A stretch of 64,000 nt of DNA from Polycladomyces zharkentensis (GTDB lineage Bacteria > Bacillota > Bacilli > Thermoactinomycetales > JIR-001), in NCBI RefSeq assembly GCF_016938855.1, contig NZ_JAFHAP010000004.1, positions 485,314 through 549,313 of the forward strand. The letters are read 5' to 3'. Shown here one piece after another: positions 8,300-16,842 of the stretch (position 1 is the first letter of the stretch; each line of letters begins with the position of its first letter). Position numbers and translations under genes: made by a program. Below the pieces are notes generated by a model that saw only the letters and a program-made list of their open reading frames with translations, was not told the DNA's origin and searched no databases.

Positions 8300-9115
8300 A
8301 TGTCCATCCTGTTCGATTTGCCGTGGGGAACGTTTGACCTGCATACGCATACAACCGCCTCTGACGGGGAGTATCCGCCCGCACAACTCGTAGCGAAAGC
8401 GAAACAGGCCGGTTTGTCCACCATCGCCATCACGGATCACGATACATTGGCGGGAATCGAGGAAGCCCGGCATGCGGGTGAACGCGAGGGCATCCGGGTC
8501 ATTCCGGGTGTGGAGATCACGACCCGCTTCCTGACGACCAGCGTGGATGTTCTGGGTTATGCGTTTGACCATCCTCTTCGGCTTCATCAAAAACTGGCGG
8601 AATACAGGGAAGCCCGCCGAAAGCGGGCGGAACGCATCCTGGAAAAACTGGACGAACTGGGGATGAAGCTTTCAATGGAAGAAGTGTCGGCTTTCAGCGC
8701 CGACGGGGTAATCGCCCGCCCGCACATTGCCAAAGCGCTTGTACGAAAAGGATATGCACCGGATGTGCAAACCGTTTTCGATCTGTACCTGGCGGACGGT
8801 CAACCGGCGTTTGTCAATAAACAGTCCTTATCAACCGAAGCATGCATTCATCTCATACGCAAAGAGGGCGGAAAAGCGGTATTGGCTCACCCCGGATTGA
8901 TCCGGGATGACCGATATCTCGCCGATCTGTTGAATCTGGACTGGGACGGGATCGAAGTGTGGCATCCCGCCCACACGTCTGACCAAATCCGTTTCTTTCA
9001 ACATCTGGCTCAGGAAAGAGGACTTACTGTCACCGGAGGTTCCGATTTCCACAATGACGAGCGCCGGCTGGGGTGTTTCGGCAAAGGAATGATCAGTCCG
9101 GATGCCAAACAATGA
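8300..9115 (+). CDS. PHP domain metal-dependent phosphoesterase
   Basis: A 271-residue soluble enzyme of the PHP family, close to the YciV/RnaAM type that hydrolyses 3',5'-nucleoside bisphosphates or trims RNA 5' ends. Metal ligands are visible as DLHTHTTASDGEY near the N-terminus, ITDHDTL (about residue 48), PGVEI (about 72), a central LAHPG motif and GGSDFH close to the C-terminus. The ATG at 8300 follows GGAGG. Its 3' end overlaps the convergent acidic/basic protein gene by 23 bp. The exact substrate is not decided by the sequence. Confidence 0.88.
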   Translation: MSILFDLPWGTFDLHTHTTASDGEYPPAQLVAKAKQAGLSTIAITDHDTLAGIEEARHAGEREGIRVIPGVEITTRFLTTSVDVLGYAFDHPLRLHQKLAEYREARRKRAERILEKLDELGMKLSMEEVSAFSADGVIARPHIAKALVRKGYAPDVQTVFDLYLADGQPAFVNKQSLSTEACIHLIRKEGGKAVLAHPGLIRDDRYLADLLNLDWDGIEVWHPAHTSDQIRFFQHLAQERGLTVTGGSDFHNDERRLGCFGKGMISPDAKQ

Positions 9116-9602
9116 TTTTCATGCCCGTTCGACCGTTGTGCCGAATGGATTGCACCACCATGTACGGAAGACGTTTCACCGTTTTTCTTTTGGCTCCTGC
9201 AGGATACTTCCTATGATGGTTTTTCCTGTTCGAACGTGATTTCATTGATGACGGCAATGCCTTTTGTCCCGGTCGTTTCCCTTTCCCCTTCCCTTTCGCA
9301 CCCTTTTTTGCCGGTCTTCCATTCCTTTGCTTTCCTTTTCTGCCCACGGGTCCCCCGGAGACTTGCCCGCCCTCTTCTACCTCCCACGATTCGTCCGTGT
9401 CATCCGCTTTCCACTCCGTATCCTCATCGACATCATCTTCTTGATCGTCATCTTCATCTTCGTCTTCTTCATCATCTACCTCTATCTGGATACGAACAAG
9501 ATGATCTTTCACGTGCTGCTTCTTTTCCGCCCGTTCCTCATCCTCTCCATCAAATTCCTCTTCCTCCCATTCTTCTTCCTGCCAGTCTTTCGGATGGTTC
9601 AT
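9093..9602 (-). CDS. charge-segregated acidic/basic disordered protein
   Basis: A 169-residue protein with extreme charge partition. Residues 1-85 are dominated by Glu and Asp (EEEWEEEEFDGEDEE; DEEDEDEDDDQEDDVDED), residues 86-145 by Lys, Arg and Gly (KKGAKGKGKGKRPGQK), and the final 25 are mixed (LPYMVVQSIRHNGRTGMKII). It is predicted to be largely disordered; the basic half could bind nucleic acid and the acidic half could shield it. A GGTGGGAAAGG segment precedes the ATG. The opposite strand is also open (9264-9953), but its hydrophobic reading is explained as the complement of acidic codons. I do not recognise the family. Confidence 0.6.
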   Translation of the reverse strand: MNHPKDWQEEEWEEEEFDGEDEERAEKKQHVKDHLVRIQIEVDDEEDEDEDDDQEDDVDEDTEWKADDTDESWEVEEGGQVSGGPVGRKGKQRNGRPAKKGAKGKGKGKRPGQKALPSSMKSRSNRKNHHRKYPAGAKRKTVKRLPYMVVQSIRHNGRTGMKIIVWHPD

Positions 9603-10004
9603 CGCCCTTTCCCACCCTTTCCAACAAAAGTCCTCTCTTTCGTTCTATGTCCCCATCACTCCATCGGTTTGGGCGAGCGGCGAAACCGAGGCGTTCATCC
9701 TGTGTTTTCACATTTCTCACCAGGCCAAAATTTCTTCAGACAGGGACGGTGCACATCCAGCCAGGATGTTGGAAAGGACAGCATCACGCAGCAACAGTCC
9801 GATCCGCTGTCATTCCCCCGACCCTCCTTGCCATTCCTCTTCCCCGCGAGGCAAGATGCGGTTGCGAATGTCCGGGAACAGTTGTTCCACCATCCGGTCC
9901 CATGTCCACAATCCGCGCCGTCTCTATCACCTGTTTCGCCAGGATTTCCCTGAAGTATAAGGATAAGGTCCGAGGGCAATGATTGCGGTTGTATCAAGAG
10001 CCAG
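9603..10004. other. intergenic, possible gene remnant
   Basis: About 400 bp between two minus-strand genes. I see no complete gene. On the minus strand a short reading, DRMVEQLFPDIRNRILPRG, looks protein-like and is bounded by stops, so this may be a decayed gene or a very short one. No clear terminator or promoter was identified. Confidence 0.35.
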
Positions 10005-11087
10005 TCAACGGATTTGCACCAAACCGGCTCCCGTCAAACGGGAAACGCCGATGCGCCTGGCACGTCTGATCAATATTTGTTTCAGCGCCGGAAGGGACAA
10101 ACCCGGGTTCAATTGTTTGAATACCGCCGCCGCCCCCGCCACATGCGGTGTCGCCTGTGACGTCCCGCTCAAAACGGCATAACGGCCACCCGTAAAAGTA
10201 CTCAAAATTCTTACACCAGGAGCGGCGATGGCCACTTCCGGCCCCGTCGAGGAAAATGGGGCACGGCGATTGTTTTTGGCTAATGCGGCCACGGCGATGG
10301 CACCGGGTATTTTCCCGGGAATTTCCACGTTATTGCCTTTGCCGTTGGCATTCCCGTTGTTGCCCGCTGCAGCAACCACGAGAATTCCACGATTGATCGC
10401 GGCATTGATCGCGGCAACCAGATTTCCGGGAACGGTTGTCCCGCCGCCGATACTGATGTTCAAAATGTGCATACCGTGATCGATGGCCCATTCAATTCCC
10501 CGGATCAATGTCGTCAACGTCCCCACGCCGCGACCGTTCAATACCTTGATGGCATACAATTGCGTAGCCGGTGCCACACCCACCACACCTATCTGATTAT
10601 TGATCGCGGCAATGATCCCGGCTACATGCGTCCCGTGTCCGTTATCATCCTGTGGGGAGGCACCCGGTTTAATCAGGTTGACCCCACCCTTGATGTTGCC
10701 TCTGAGATCGGGGTGGGTCAAATCGATCCCGGTGTCGATCACACCCACGCGTACGCCCATGCCGGCGTTTTGTGCAGGTTTGCCGTTCCAAACACGACGG
10801 ATGTTCCAGGGCAACACCTGTCGCGCAGAACGCGATGATTTCTGAAGGTTGCGAGCGCGGTAAATCTCTTCCACCCTCGGTGAAGGCAACTTTACCAAAC
10901 GGTCTCGTTCGACCAAAACGAGATCAGTATCGCGTAATAGCGCTTTCAACGCTTTGGCCGAAGGTACGACGGCGGACACTGATCGACTGTAGCGGCTGAC
11001 ATGATAGACTTTCCCTCCCCATTGTCGGATCTTTTCCGGTTTGGGGCGGGTACGAAACAGAAACGTATACCTTCGATCTTTCATCAT
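10005..11087 (-). CDS. S8 family serine protease (subtilase)
   Basis: A 360-residue subtilisin-like protease. The catalytic triad is present: Asp in VGVIDTGIDLTHPDLRG (about residue 117), His in NGHGTHVAGI (about 150) and Ser in SGTSQATPHVAG (about 317), with the oxyanion Asn region in VVAAAGNNGN. Residues 1-100 precede the catalytic domain and resemble an inhibitor-type propeptide. There is no cleavable signal peptide, so it may act inside the cell or be exported by another route; this is inference. The ATG at 11087 follows GAGGTG at seven bases. Note SGTSQATPH where most family members have SGTSMATPH. Confidence 0.93.
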   Translation of the reverse strand: MMKDRRYTFLFRTRPKPEKIRQWGGKVYHVSRYSRSVSAVVPSAKALKALLRDTDLVLVERDRLVKLPSPRVEEIYRARNLQKSSRSARQVLPWNIRRVWNGKPAQNAGMGVRVGVIDTGIDLTHPDLRGNIKGGVNLIKPGASPQDDNGHGTHVAGIIAAINNQIGVVGVAPATQLYAIKVLNGRGVGTLTTLIRGIEWAIDHGMHILNISIGGGTTVPGNLVAAINAAINRGILVVAAAGNNGNANGKGNNVEIPGKIPGAIAVAALAKNNRRAPFSSTGPEVAIAAPGVRILSTFTGGRYAVLSGTSQATPHVAGAAAVFKQLNPGLSLPALKQILIRRARRIGVSRLTGAGLVQIR

Positions 11088-11216
11088 GTTTCATCACCTC
11101 ATACGACAATGTATGAGGCAACTAGAATGAAAGATTGGACGAGACGCTTGAGCCATCGGTTGATTTTTAGCGGCTCAACCACGGTGAACCTTTCATAACT
11201 TTTTGGTAGAACTCGT

Positions 11217-11330
11217 ATGCGAGAAACCGAAACATCCTTTCGCTATACGGTCACGTTTGAACGACCGGATGACCCTCAGTCACATCCGTTATTTCTTGTT
11301 GAAGAGATGGACAATCGGCAAACAAAATAA
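11217..11330 (+). CDS. possible short protein, 37 aa (weak)
   Basis: An ATG opens a 37-codon frame (METS-like start MRETETSFRYTVTFERP) that ends in the A/T-rich arm of the aroF terminator. There is no ribosome binding site. It is listed only because the 336-bp gap between the subtilase and aroF otherwise holds no gene; it may well be chance. Confidence 0.2.
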   Translation: MRETETSFRYTVTFERPDDPQSHPLFLVEEMDNRQTK

Positions 11331-11358
11331 GCCGGTCTCCCTATCGGGAGAAACCGGC
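11321..11358 (-). terminator. Rho-independent terminator of aroF
   Basis: On the minus strand GCCGGTTTCTCCC and GGGAGACCGGC pair (with a small bulge) around a short loop and are followed by TTATTTTG. It lies about 65 bases beyond the aroF stop codon. Confidence 0.75.
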
Positions 11359-11423
11359 CTGTGAGACTGCTTTCATCAGACACACCCCGGAGACGGGAGT
11401 CGCTCGGATCGAGAGAGCTTTCG

Positions 11424-12437
11424 TTAACTCACCGGCTCCAACCGCGGCGACAATGCATGCACCTGACGCATCAGCTCATCAAACTTGTCGAACGTGAGCT
11501 GCTGCGGTCCGTCTGACAACGCCTTTTCCGGCTGCGGATGCACTTCAATCATCAAGCCATCCGCACCGACTGCGATCGCCGCTTTGGCCAACGGCGTTAC
11601 ATAGCGCCATTTTCCGGCCGCATGGCTGGGATCGACGATGATCGGCAGATGACTCAAGTGTTTGACAACCGGAACGGCACTGATATCCAGCGTGTTCCGC
11701 GTGTATTGTTCAAACGTGCGAATTCCGCGTTCACACAGGATTACATGGGGATTGCCTTCGTTCAAAATATACTCGGCCGCCATCAGCCACTCTTCAATGG
11801 TGGCGGAGAGACCTCTTTTCAACATCACCGGTTTGTTGATCCGTCCCACCTTTTTGAGCAGATGGAAGTTTTGCATGTTGCGGGCGCCCAATTGCAGGAT
11901 GTCGACGTATTCGGCCACCATCTCCAGATTTTCCGGATCCATCACTTCGGAGATGATCGGCATGCCGGTTTTTTCGCGCGCTTCGGCCAACAATTTCAGA
12001 CCTTCCTCACCCAATCCCTGGAACGAGTAAGGAGACGACCTCGGTTTGAACGCCCCGCCGCGCAAAATATGCGCACCCGCTTTTTTCACCGCTTCCGCCG
12101 TGGCCATCAACTGCTCCCGGCTCTCGACGGAACACGGTCCGGCAATCACCACCGGTTCCCCGCCGCCGATCACGACGTTGCCCACTTGAATGCGGCTCGG
12201 CTCCGGGTGAAAATGACGACTGGCCAATTTGAACGGTTCGCTGACATGTACCACTTTTTCCACGCCGGGAAGCCGTTCAACCGGCAGTTCTGAGATTTTC
12301 CGCTTATCGCCGATCAAGCCGAGAATCGTTTTGTCCACACCCCTGGAGTAATGAACCTGAATCCCTTTTTCCTCCAACTGACGGACAATGTTCGCCACCT
12401 GCTCATCCGTTAAGTTCGGTTCCAATACCAGGATCAT
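11424..12437 (-). CDS. aroF: 3-deoxy-7-phosphoheptulonate (DAHP) synthase
   Basis: A 337-residue type I-beta DAHP synthase, which condenses phosphoenolpyruvate and erythrose-4-phosphate as the first step of the shikimate pathway. An N-terminal ferredoxin-like regulatory domain (residues 1-70, starting [14 protein letters not shown]) precedes the barrel. Catalytic-domain motifs include [62 protein letters not shown] and [11 protein letters not shown]. The ATG at 12437 follows AAGGAGG. A T-box leader with a UAC specifier lies directly upstream, so expression should rise when tyrosine is short. A second DAHP synthase gene runs off the right edge of the window. Confidence 0.95.
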   Translation of the reverse strand: MILVLEPNLTDEQVANIVRQLEEKGIQVHYSRGVDKTILGLIGDKRKISELPVERLPGVEKVVHVSEPFKLASRHFHPEPSRIQVGNVVIGGGEPVVIAGPCSVESREQLMATAEAVKKAGAHILRGGAFKPRSSPYSFQGLGEEGLKLLAEAREKTGMPIISEVMDPENLEMVAEYVDILQLGARNMQNFHLLKKVGRINKPVMLKRGLSATIEEWLMAAEYILNEGNPHVILCERGIRTFEQYTRNTLDISAVPVVKHLSHLPIIVDPSHAAGKWRYVTPLAKAAIAVGADGLMIEVHPQPEKALSDGPQQLTFDKFDELMRQVHALSPRLEPVS

Positions 12438-12482
12438 GACGTGCCGCCTCCTTGAATCGAATATCCATAATAACAAAGCTCC

Positions 12483-12750
12483 CCATCCGTAAGGGACGAG
12501 GAGCTCGCGGTACCACCCTTATTGAATCCGAAGGATTCCACTCAGTCGCACGGAACGGTCGTCCGCACGATTCCCGATATCGGGGGAAAGCCGGTTTGAC
12601 CTACTCCGTGGGGCTACTGATCAGCCTCAACGTTTCAGCCAACTGCTCCGAGGGGTAATTCGGTCAATGGGCCGATACCGGTTCGCAGCCACCACCGGCT
12701 CTCTGTAATCGGGTCTCCACTGCCTACTTTTCCTCTTCAACGCTTTTGGG
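12483..12750 (-). promoter_or_regulatory. T-box leader, tyrosine type, upstream of aroF
   Basis: On the minus strand this 5' leader has the T-box sequence GGGTGGTACCGCG (12505-12520), a Stem I with GTAG and the AGAGAGCCGG...GCGAACCGG distal arm, and a terminator hairpin (AGCTCC/GGAGCT then TTTGTTATT) just before aroF. The candidate specifier is UAC (12655-12657) in the context GAATTACCCCTCGGAGC, almost the same context as in the tyrS leader at 55145-55147. By T-box knowledge, uncharged tRNA-Tyr would stabilise the antiterminator and switch aroF on. A TTGACA on the minus strand at 12797-12802 may be the -35 box. Confidence 0.9.
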
Positions 12751-12836
12751 TATGAAAGTGAAATTTGATTTATAACTTACCACGTTCCGGGATATCTGTC
12801 AACAGGCGAATGACGAATTGAAGATGACGAAAGGGG

Positions 12837-13628
12837 ATGGGGCGATTGAATGAAGTGTTGCTTTCTTTTGATCTGGATCACACACTGATGATCAACCCGT
12901 TTCGACGTTGGGTGTTTCCGGAGATCAACCGTTGGTTGCAATCGCATTTTTCGGAAGAAAATCCCGTGAACCGCCTTATCCGTGAACACCGGAGACGGCT
13001 CTTGAACGGTGCCTGTCCGAAAGCCTACGACTGGGATGACATTCTGAGATCGGTCGCCTCGGGACGATCTATCCCCTTTACTGTACGCGAGTTGGTGGAA
13101 AAACACACATGCGTGGGGAAAGTATGGTTGTTTGCGGACGTGTTGCCGGCTATGGATCGATTGGCCCAAGCAGGCGCCCGCATGGTGGCGGCCACCAACG
13201 GATTCACGCGATACCAGCGCCCGGTGACGGACTGTCTGGGCTTGACCCCATATTTCGACAGGTTCCACACACCGGAGGAGATGCAGTGCGCCAAACCGCA
13301 AGCTGCGTTCTTCCATTTCGGAAAAGGGAGTCGGGTGATCCATGTGGGAGACCGGTTGGATCAAGATGTGTTGGGAGCGAACCGGGCTCACCAGATATCC
13401 GTGTGGATTTACCGCGAAATGTCGTTGGAGTTGATAAAACTTCCTGTTTCCGAACGAAACCGTCACCCGTTGCTTTCCGCATGTCTTGCTGCCCGGCTCC
13501 ATCGGGAAGGTGTACCGACGGAGCTTCACGAAGCATGTCACCCCCAATATGTGATCTATACCTTGGATGAACTGCCGGAAATATGGGAGCAGGAAAGTGG
13601 GTCTGAGGGCATATCTGACAAGTGGTGA
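12837..13628 (+). CDS. HAD family hydrolase
   Basis: A 263-residue haloacid dehalogenase-type phosphatase. Motif I is SFDLDHTL near the N-terminus, motif II lies in MVAATNGF (about residue 123), the motif III lysine is in CAKPQAAFF and motif IV is HVGDRLDQDVLGA (about 170-180). A long helical cap sits between motifs I and II. The last 60 residues, with LDELPEIWEQE, form an extra tail. The start is uncertain: ATG at 12837 is very close to AAAGGGG, and the TTG three codons later has better spacing. It faces the SGNH hydrolase gene across an inverted repeat (13635-13672). The substrate is unknown. Confidence 0.85.
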   Translation: MGRLNEVLLSFDLDHTLMINPFRRWVFPEINRWLQSHFSEENPVNRLIREHRRRLLNGACPKAYDWDDILRSVASGRSIPFTVRELVEKHTCVGKVWLFADVLPAMDRLAQAGARMVAATNGFTRYQRPVTDCLGLTPYFDRFHTPEEMQCAKPQAAFFHFGKGSRVIHVGDRLDQDVLGANRAHQISVWIYREMSLELIKLPVSERNRHPLLSACLAARLHREGVPTELHEACHPQYVIYTLDELPEIWEQESGSEGISDKW

Positions 13629-13709
13629 AATGGAGGGAACCCTTCCTCTGGGGAGTGACCGGGAAAGGGTTCCCCGGAAAGCCACTTTGATCGGATAGAC
13701 AGCCACGGT

Positions 13710-14366
13710 CTAGGAGATGACTTTTGTCGATTGATCCGGCAGTCCTTCATCGCTTTCGACCCGTTCCGGGTCCGACGCCTGAATGAAAAGGCGGGCCAAT
13801 TCGTCATGGCCTTTTTGGTTGGGATGCACTTCGTCGGCAAAATAATCATGACGATGGAGAAACGTGTCAAACGGGTCGACCCAATGAACGCCGTGTTGCC
13901 GGCACAACCGCTGGTATGCCTGGTTCATTGAGGTGATCAACCGGGTGGCCAGCCACAAGCTTTGCTCATAAGCGGGCAGGGGCAAATAAAACCCCAACAG
14001 ATGGATCGTCGCCTCCGGATTGTACTGCCTGAGTAACCCCAGGATGCGATCCACTTGCTTTTGCACGCGCCGCATGGTACGCGTCAAACTGATGATGGAA
14101 ACACCGTTCGTTTCATACGTTCGAATGAAATCGCAGCCACCCGTGGTTACGGTGATATGGGACATACGGGCAATCAACCGGCCGATTCCCGGATTTCCCA
14201 ACATCGAAAACAGTTCCTCCGACGTCATTCCGGAAACGCCCCAGTTTCGCAACCGGCAATCCTCCGTGCGACGCAGGTGGTTGAAAAACTGCTCAACAAA
14301 AGGAACGCGAGCCCCAATACCTTCCGTTAACGAATCGCCCAAAGCCAAATAGGCGATCTCACTCAT
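13710..14366 (-). CDS. SGNH/GDSL hydrolase with Cys in place of block III Asn
   Basis: A 218-residue SGNH-fold esterase/lipase. Block I is LALGDSLTEG (Ser12 nucleophile), block II is NWGVSGMTSEEL (Gly46), and block V is DEVHPNQKGH (Asp-His pair). Block III, normally G-x-N-D, reads GGCD (residues 76-79), so the oxyanion-hole Asn is replaced by Cys; the codon is clearly TGC. The start overlaps the spoVAD stop codon as ATGA, so it is translationally coupled to the spore genes. B. subtilis has a spore-germination SGNH lipase (LipC), which makes a spore role plausible, but that is inference. It has no signal peptide. Confidence 0.9.
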   Translation of the reverse strand: MSEIAYLALGDSLTEGIGARVPFVEQFFNHLRRTEDCRLRNWGVSGMTSEELFSMLGNPGIGRLIARMSHITVTTGGCDFIRTYETNGVSIISLTRTMRRVQKQVDRILGLLRQYNPEATIHLLGFYLPLPAYEQSLWLATRLITSMNQAYQRLCRQHGVHWVDPFDTFLHRHDYFADEVHPNQKGHDELARLFIQASDPERVESDEGLPDQSTKVIS

Positions 14367-15412
14367 GACAATCCGCCGCTCCCTTCCTCCGCTGGCGGCA
14401 TTTCCAAAGCCACTGCGTGGGCGATACACGGGATGGATTCGCCTTGTTGATAAGAAATCGGACTTAGCAAAGCACCCGTTGCAACCACCAGTACCCGCCG
14501 CCATGTACCCTGACGCATCTGCTTCAAAATGTGTCCGTAGGTCACCACCGCACTGCTCGCACATCCACTGCCGCCGGCAAAGACTTCATGACCCGGACTG
14601 TATATCATCAACCCGCAATCCCGAAACCGCTCACCGAGGTCATACCCCGCCTGCTGAAGCAGATCGGCGGCGATGGGGTGTCCCACTTTGGCCAAATCGC
14701 CGGTGACGATCAAGTCGTAATCTTCCGGACTGCGACCCGTATCTTGGAAATGAGTCTGAATCGTGTCAACAGCGGCAGGAGCCATCGCCGTTCCCAAATC
14801 AAAGGGATTTTTCACACCCCGATCGACCACTTTTCCAATGGTGGCATAGCGGATGACGGGACCGTCTCCGCCCCGTCCGACCACGGCTGCTCCGGCTCCG
14901 GTCACCGTCCACTGTGCCGTGTCCGTTTTCTGTCCTCCGTATTCCGTCGGATAACGGTATTGTTTTTCCGCAGTGGCGTTGTGACTGCTGACGCCGGCCA
15001 CTGCATAGGGCGTATACCCTCCATCCACCAACGCCGCCGCCAACGACAAAGACAGCATGGAAGTGGAGCAGGCACCATACACGCCCATAAACGGCATTTG
15101 GTGAGTTTTGGCCGAGAAGGATGAGGTGATATTCTGGTTCAACAGGTCACCCGCCAGATAGGCCGGAATGTCCGATGTCTGCAATCCGGCTTTTTCCACG
15201 GCCGTGGCGACCGCATCCTCCAACATCTTCCGCTCGGCTTTTTCCCATGTGTCCTGCCCGGCGTACAGATCCGTGTAAATGATGTCGTAGTCATCCTTCA
15301 GCAATCCTTCGCCTTCTTTTGGCCCCACCACCGCTGCGCTGGACAAGATTCGAACACCCGACGGATAAACCCATGTACTTCTTCCCAGTGCTTTCGTTCC
15401 GTTGGTCGCCAT
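14363..15412 (-). CDS. spoVAD: stage V sporulation protein AD
   Basis: A 349-residue SpoVAD, the thiolase-fold component of the SpoVA channel that moves Ca2+-dipicolinic acid into the forespore and releases it in germination. Typical stretches are visible: STWVYPSGVRILSSAAVVGP, DLYAGQDTWEKAERKM, YLAGDLLNQNITSSFSA, GVYGACSTSMLSLSLAAALV and MIYSPGHEVFAGGSGCASSA. The ATG at 15412 follows GGAGGG. It lies 14 bases after spoVAC and overlaps the SGNH hydrolase by four. The usual next gene, spoVAE, is absent. Confidence 0.97.
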   Translation of the reverse strand: MATNGTKALGRSTWVYPSGVRILSSAAVVGPKEGEGLLKDDYDIIYTDLYAGQDTWEKAERKMLEDAVATAVEKAGLQTSDIPAYLAGDLLNQNITSSFSAKTHQMPFMGVYGACSTSMLSLSLAAALVDGGYTPYAVAGVSSHNATAEKQYRYPTEYGGQKTDTAQWTVTGAGAAVVGRGGDGPVIRYATIGKVVDRGVKNPFDLGTAMAPAAVDTIQTHFQDTGRSPEDYDLIVTGDLAKVGHPIAADLLQQAGYDLGERFRDCGLMIYSPGHEVFAGGSGCASSAVVTYGHILKQMRQGTWRRVLVVATGALLSPISYQQGESIPCIAHAVALEMPPAEEGSGGLS

Positions 15413-15426
15413 TGCCCACCCTCCTT

Positions 15427-15921
15427 TCACGAAAAGAACAACGTGCGAATAATCCCGATGAAAAAGGCGGCCACCACGCCGAACACGATGACCGATCCGG
15501 CCAATTTAAACATATTGCCGCCAATGCCGAGCACCCATCCTTCCGAGCGGTGTTCCAACGCCGCAGATACGATGGAGTTGGCAAAACCGGTCACAGGCAC
15601 CGCCGTTCCCGCTCCGGCCCACTGTCCGATCTTGTCGAACACGCCCAATCCGGTAAGCACGGCAGCGATGAAGATCAGGGTGGCCACGGTCGGGTCCCCC
15701 GCCTTGTCCGGTTTAAAATGAAAAACATGAATGTACATGTTTTGCAGCAATTGACCGATTACACAAATCAAGCCACCGACCACAAAGGCTTTCAAACAGT
15801 TTCGAAACAATTGAGGTTGGGGTTGATACTGTTTCGCCACTTGCTGGTATTGTTCGTTTTGCGCTTGCTCCTCAGCCTGATGCATGGCTTGCTGTTCCGC
15901 TTGTTGTTCTTGGTTACTCAT
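15427..15921 (-). CDS. spoVAC: stage V sporulation protein AC
   Basis: A 164-residue membrane protein of the SpoVAC family, thought to be a mechanosensitive channel subunit for dipicolinic acid in the spore inner membrane. The N-terminal 40 residues are Gln/Glu-rich (QEQQAEQQAMHQAEEQAQNE); four hydrophobic helices follow, including KAFVVGGLICVIGQLLQN, GLGVFDKIGQWAGAGTAVPV and GSVIVFGVVAAFFIGIIRTL. I chose the ATG at 15921; the in-frame ATG 24 bases upstream is possible. The Gln-rich N-terminal extension is longer than in most SpoVAC proteins I know. Confidence 0.95.
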   Translation of the reverse strand: MSNQEQQAEQQAMHQAEEQAQNEQYQQVAKQYQPQPQLFRNCLKAFVVGGLICVIGQLLQNMYIHVFHFKPDKAGDPTVATLIFIAAVLTGLGVFDKIGQWAGAGTAVPVTGFANSIVSAALEHRSEGWVLGIGGNMFKLAGSVIVFGVVAAFFIGIIRTLFFS

Positions 15922-16057
15922 ATTCGCATCGCACTCCCTCATCAACGATCGCTTTCATATCGTGCGATGAAACCGAAGATTTTATGCGGTGGACATCCGG
16001 AAAAGGAGTTTGACGGTCACTTGAAATGGATCAGGCACACCCTGCAAAGCCGATGAA

Positions 16058-16113
16058 CAAAAAAAGGCACGTTTTCCCGTCCGGCAATCGCATTCCGGTC
16101 GGGTAAACGCGCC
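16058..16113 (-). terminator. Rho-independent terminator
   Basis: On the minus strand GGCGCGTTTACCCGACCGG pairs with a near-perfect complement ending CGTGCC, followed by seven T. It should end the cupin gene transcript. Confidence 0.85.
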
Positions 16114-16155
16114 TCCTGCTAGGCCATCATGAAACCAATATATGTGGAACGGCTG

Positions 16156-16500
16156 TCACTGGGCCGTCACTTTGGCTGTCGGATTGCTGACTTCCAAGCC
16201 CCGTGCGGAGGTGATCAGCAAGGTACAACCGTCTTCCGTCGTGGCAGTTTCGCTCACACCGGGAGGAGCATAGTAATAGTCCCCTTGTTCCAAACGAAAT
16301 TTTCCAAGTTGCACGCTTCCTTCGATGACATACACTTCTTCTCCACCGACGTGTTCATGCATCGGAAAACGGCCACCGGACTCCAACTTCAGCAAAATGC
16401 TGTATTCATCGCCGCTTTTTCGCAGATAGCTCAGTTGCACCCCTTTTCCCATCGGAATCCAGTCACTGCCACCCTTGCGGATTACATAGGGCCCCTCCAT
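16156..16500 (-). CDS. cupin domain protein
   Basis: A 114-residue single-domain cupin of the anti-sigma ChrR-like type. Cupin motif 1 is visible as GGRFPMHEHVGGEEVYVIEG, and motif 2 as LEQGDYYYAPPGVSE, giving three probable metal ligands (two His and Glu). No other domain is present. The ATG at 16500 follows AAGGGGG by about eleven bases; an ATG 24 bases upstream has no ribosome binding site. The ligand or reaction cannot be told from the sequence. Confidence 0.85.
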   Translation of the reverse strand: MEGPYVIRKGGSDWIPMGKGVQLSYLRKSGDEYSILLKLESGGRFPMHEHVGGEEVYVIEGSVQLGKFRLEQGDYYYAPPGVSETATTEDGCTLLITSARGLEVSNPTAKVTAQ

Positions 16501-16627
16501 TGATTTTGCAACCCCCTTCGCCATTTGGGTTCATTGTACTGCAAATTCGGGATATGATTCAACTGACGAAAGCAAACTTTTTGCAAGAAAAAGAGGGGAG
16601 TCTCTCCCCTATTCTCAATTTTCATCC

Positions 16628-16822
16628 TTATCGAGCGCGCCGACGGAACAGATCAATCCCGCCAAGCAGGATGTTAGCCAGACCGAATCCAAACACACCC
16701 CAACCGCACGGATGGGCGGAACGGGTTGTACGGAACCAGTTTTTCCGTTTGCGGTTGATCAGTGAGACACCCAGTGCAGAAACCAATGTACCCAGCATGA
16801 CGGGAATCAGACCTTTTCTCAT
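16628..16822 (-). CDS. small membrane protein, 64 aa
   Basis: A 64-residue protein with two hydrophobic helices (GLIPVMLGTLVSALGVSL and WGVFGFGLANILLGGIDLF) separated by a basic loop containing NRKRKNWFRTTRS. It ends in FRRRAR, which suggests both ends are cytoplasmic. The ATG at 16822 follows GGGAGG. It lies just downstream of the next gene on the same strand and is probably co-transcribed with it. Function unknown. Confidence 0.7.
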   Translation of the reverse strand: MRKGLIPVMLGTLVSALGVSLINRKRKNWFRTTRSAHPCGWGVFGFGLANILLGGIDLFRRRAR

Positions 16823-16842
16823 GACACATCCTCCCTTCGTGT

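Noticed and set aside
9264..9953. Very hydrophobic plus-strand frame (229 codons)
   Set aside because: It is the complement of Glu/Asp codons in the minus-strand acidic protein, which reads as Phe/Leu/Ile/Val.
13635..13672. Inverted repeat GGAACCCTT/AAGGGTTCC between two convergent genes
   Set aside because: A nine-base stem, but no T run on either strand, so I did not call it a terminator.
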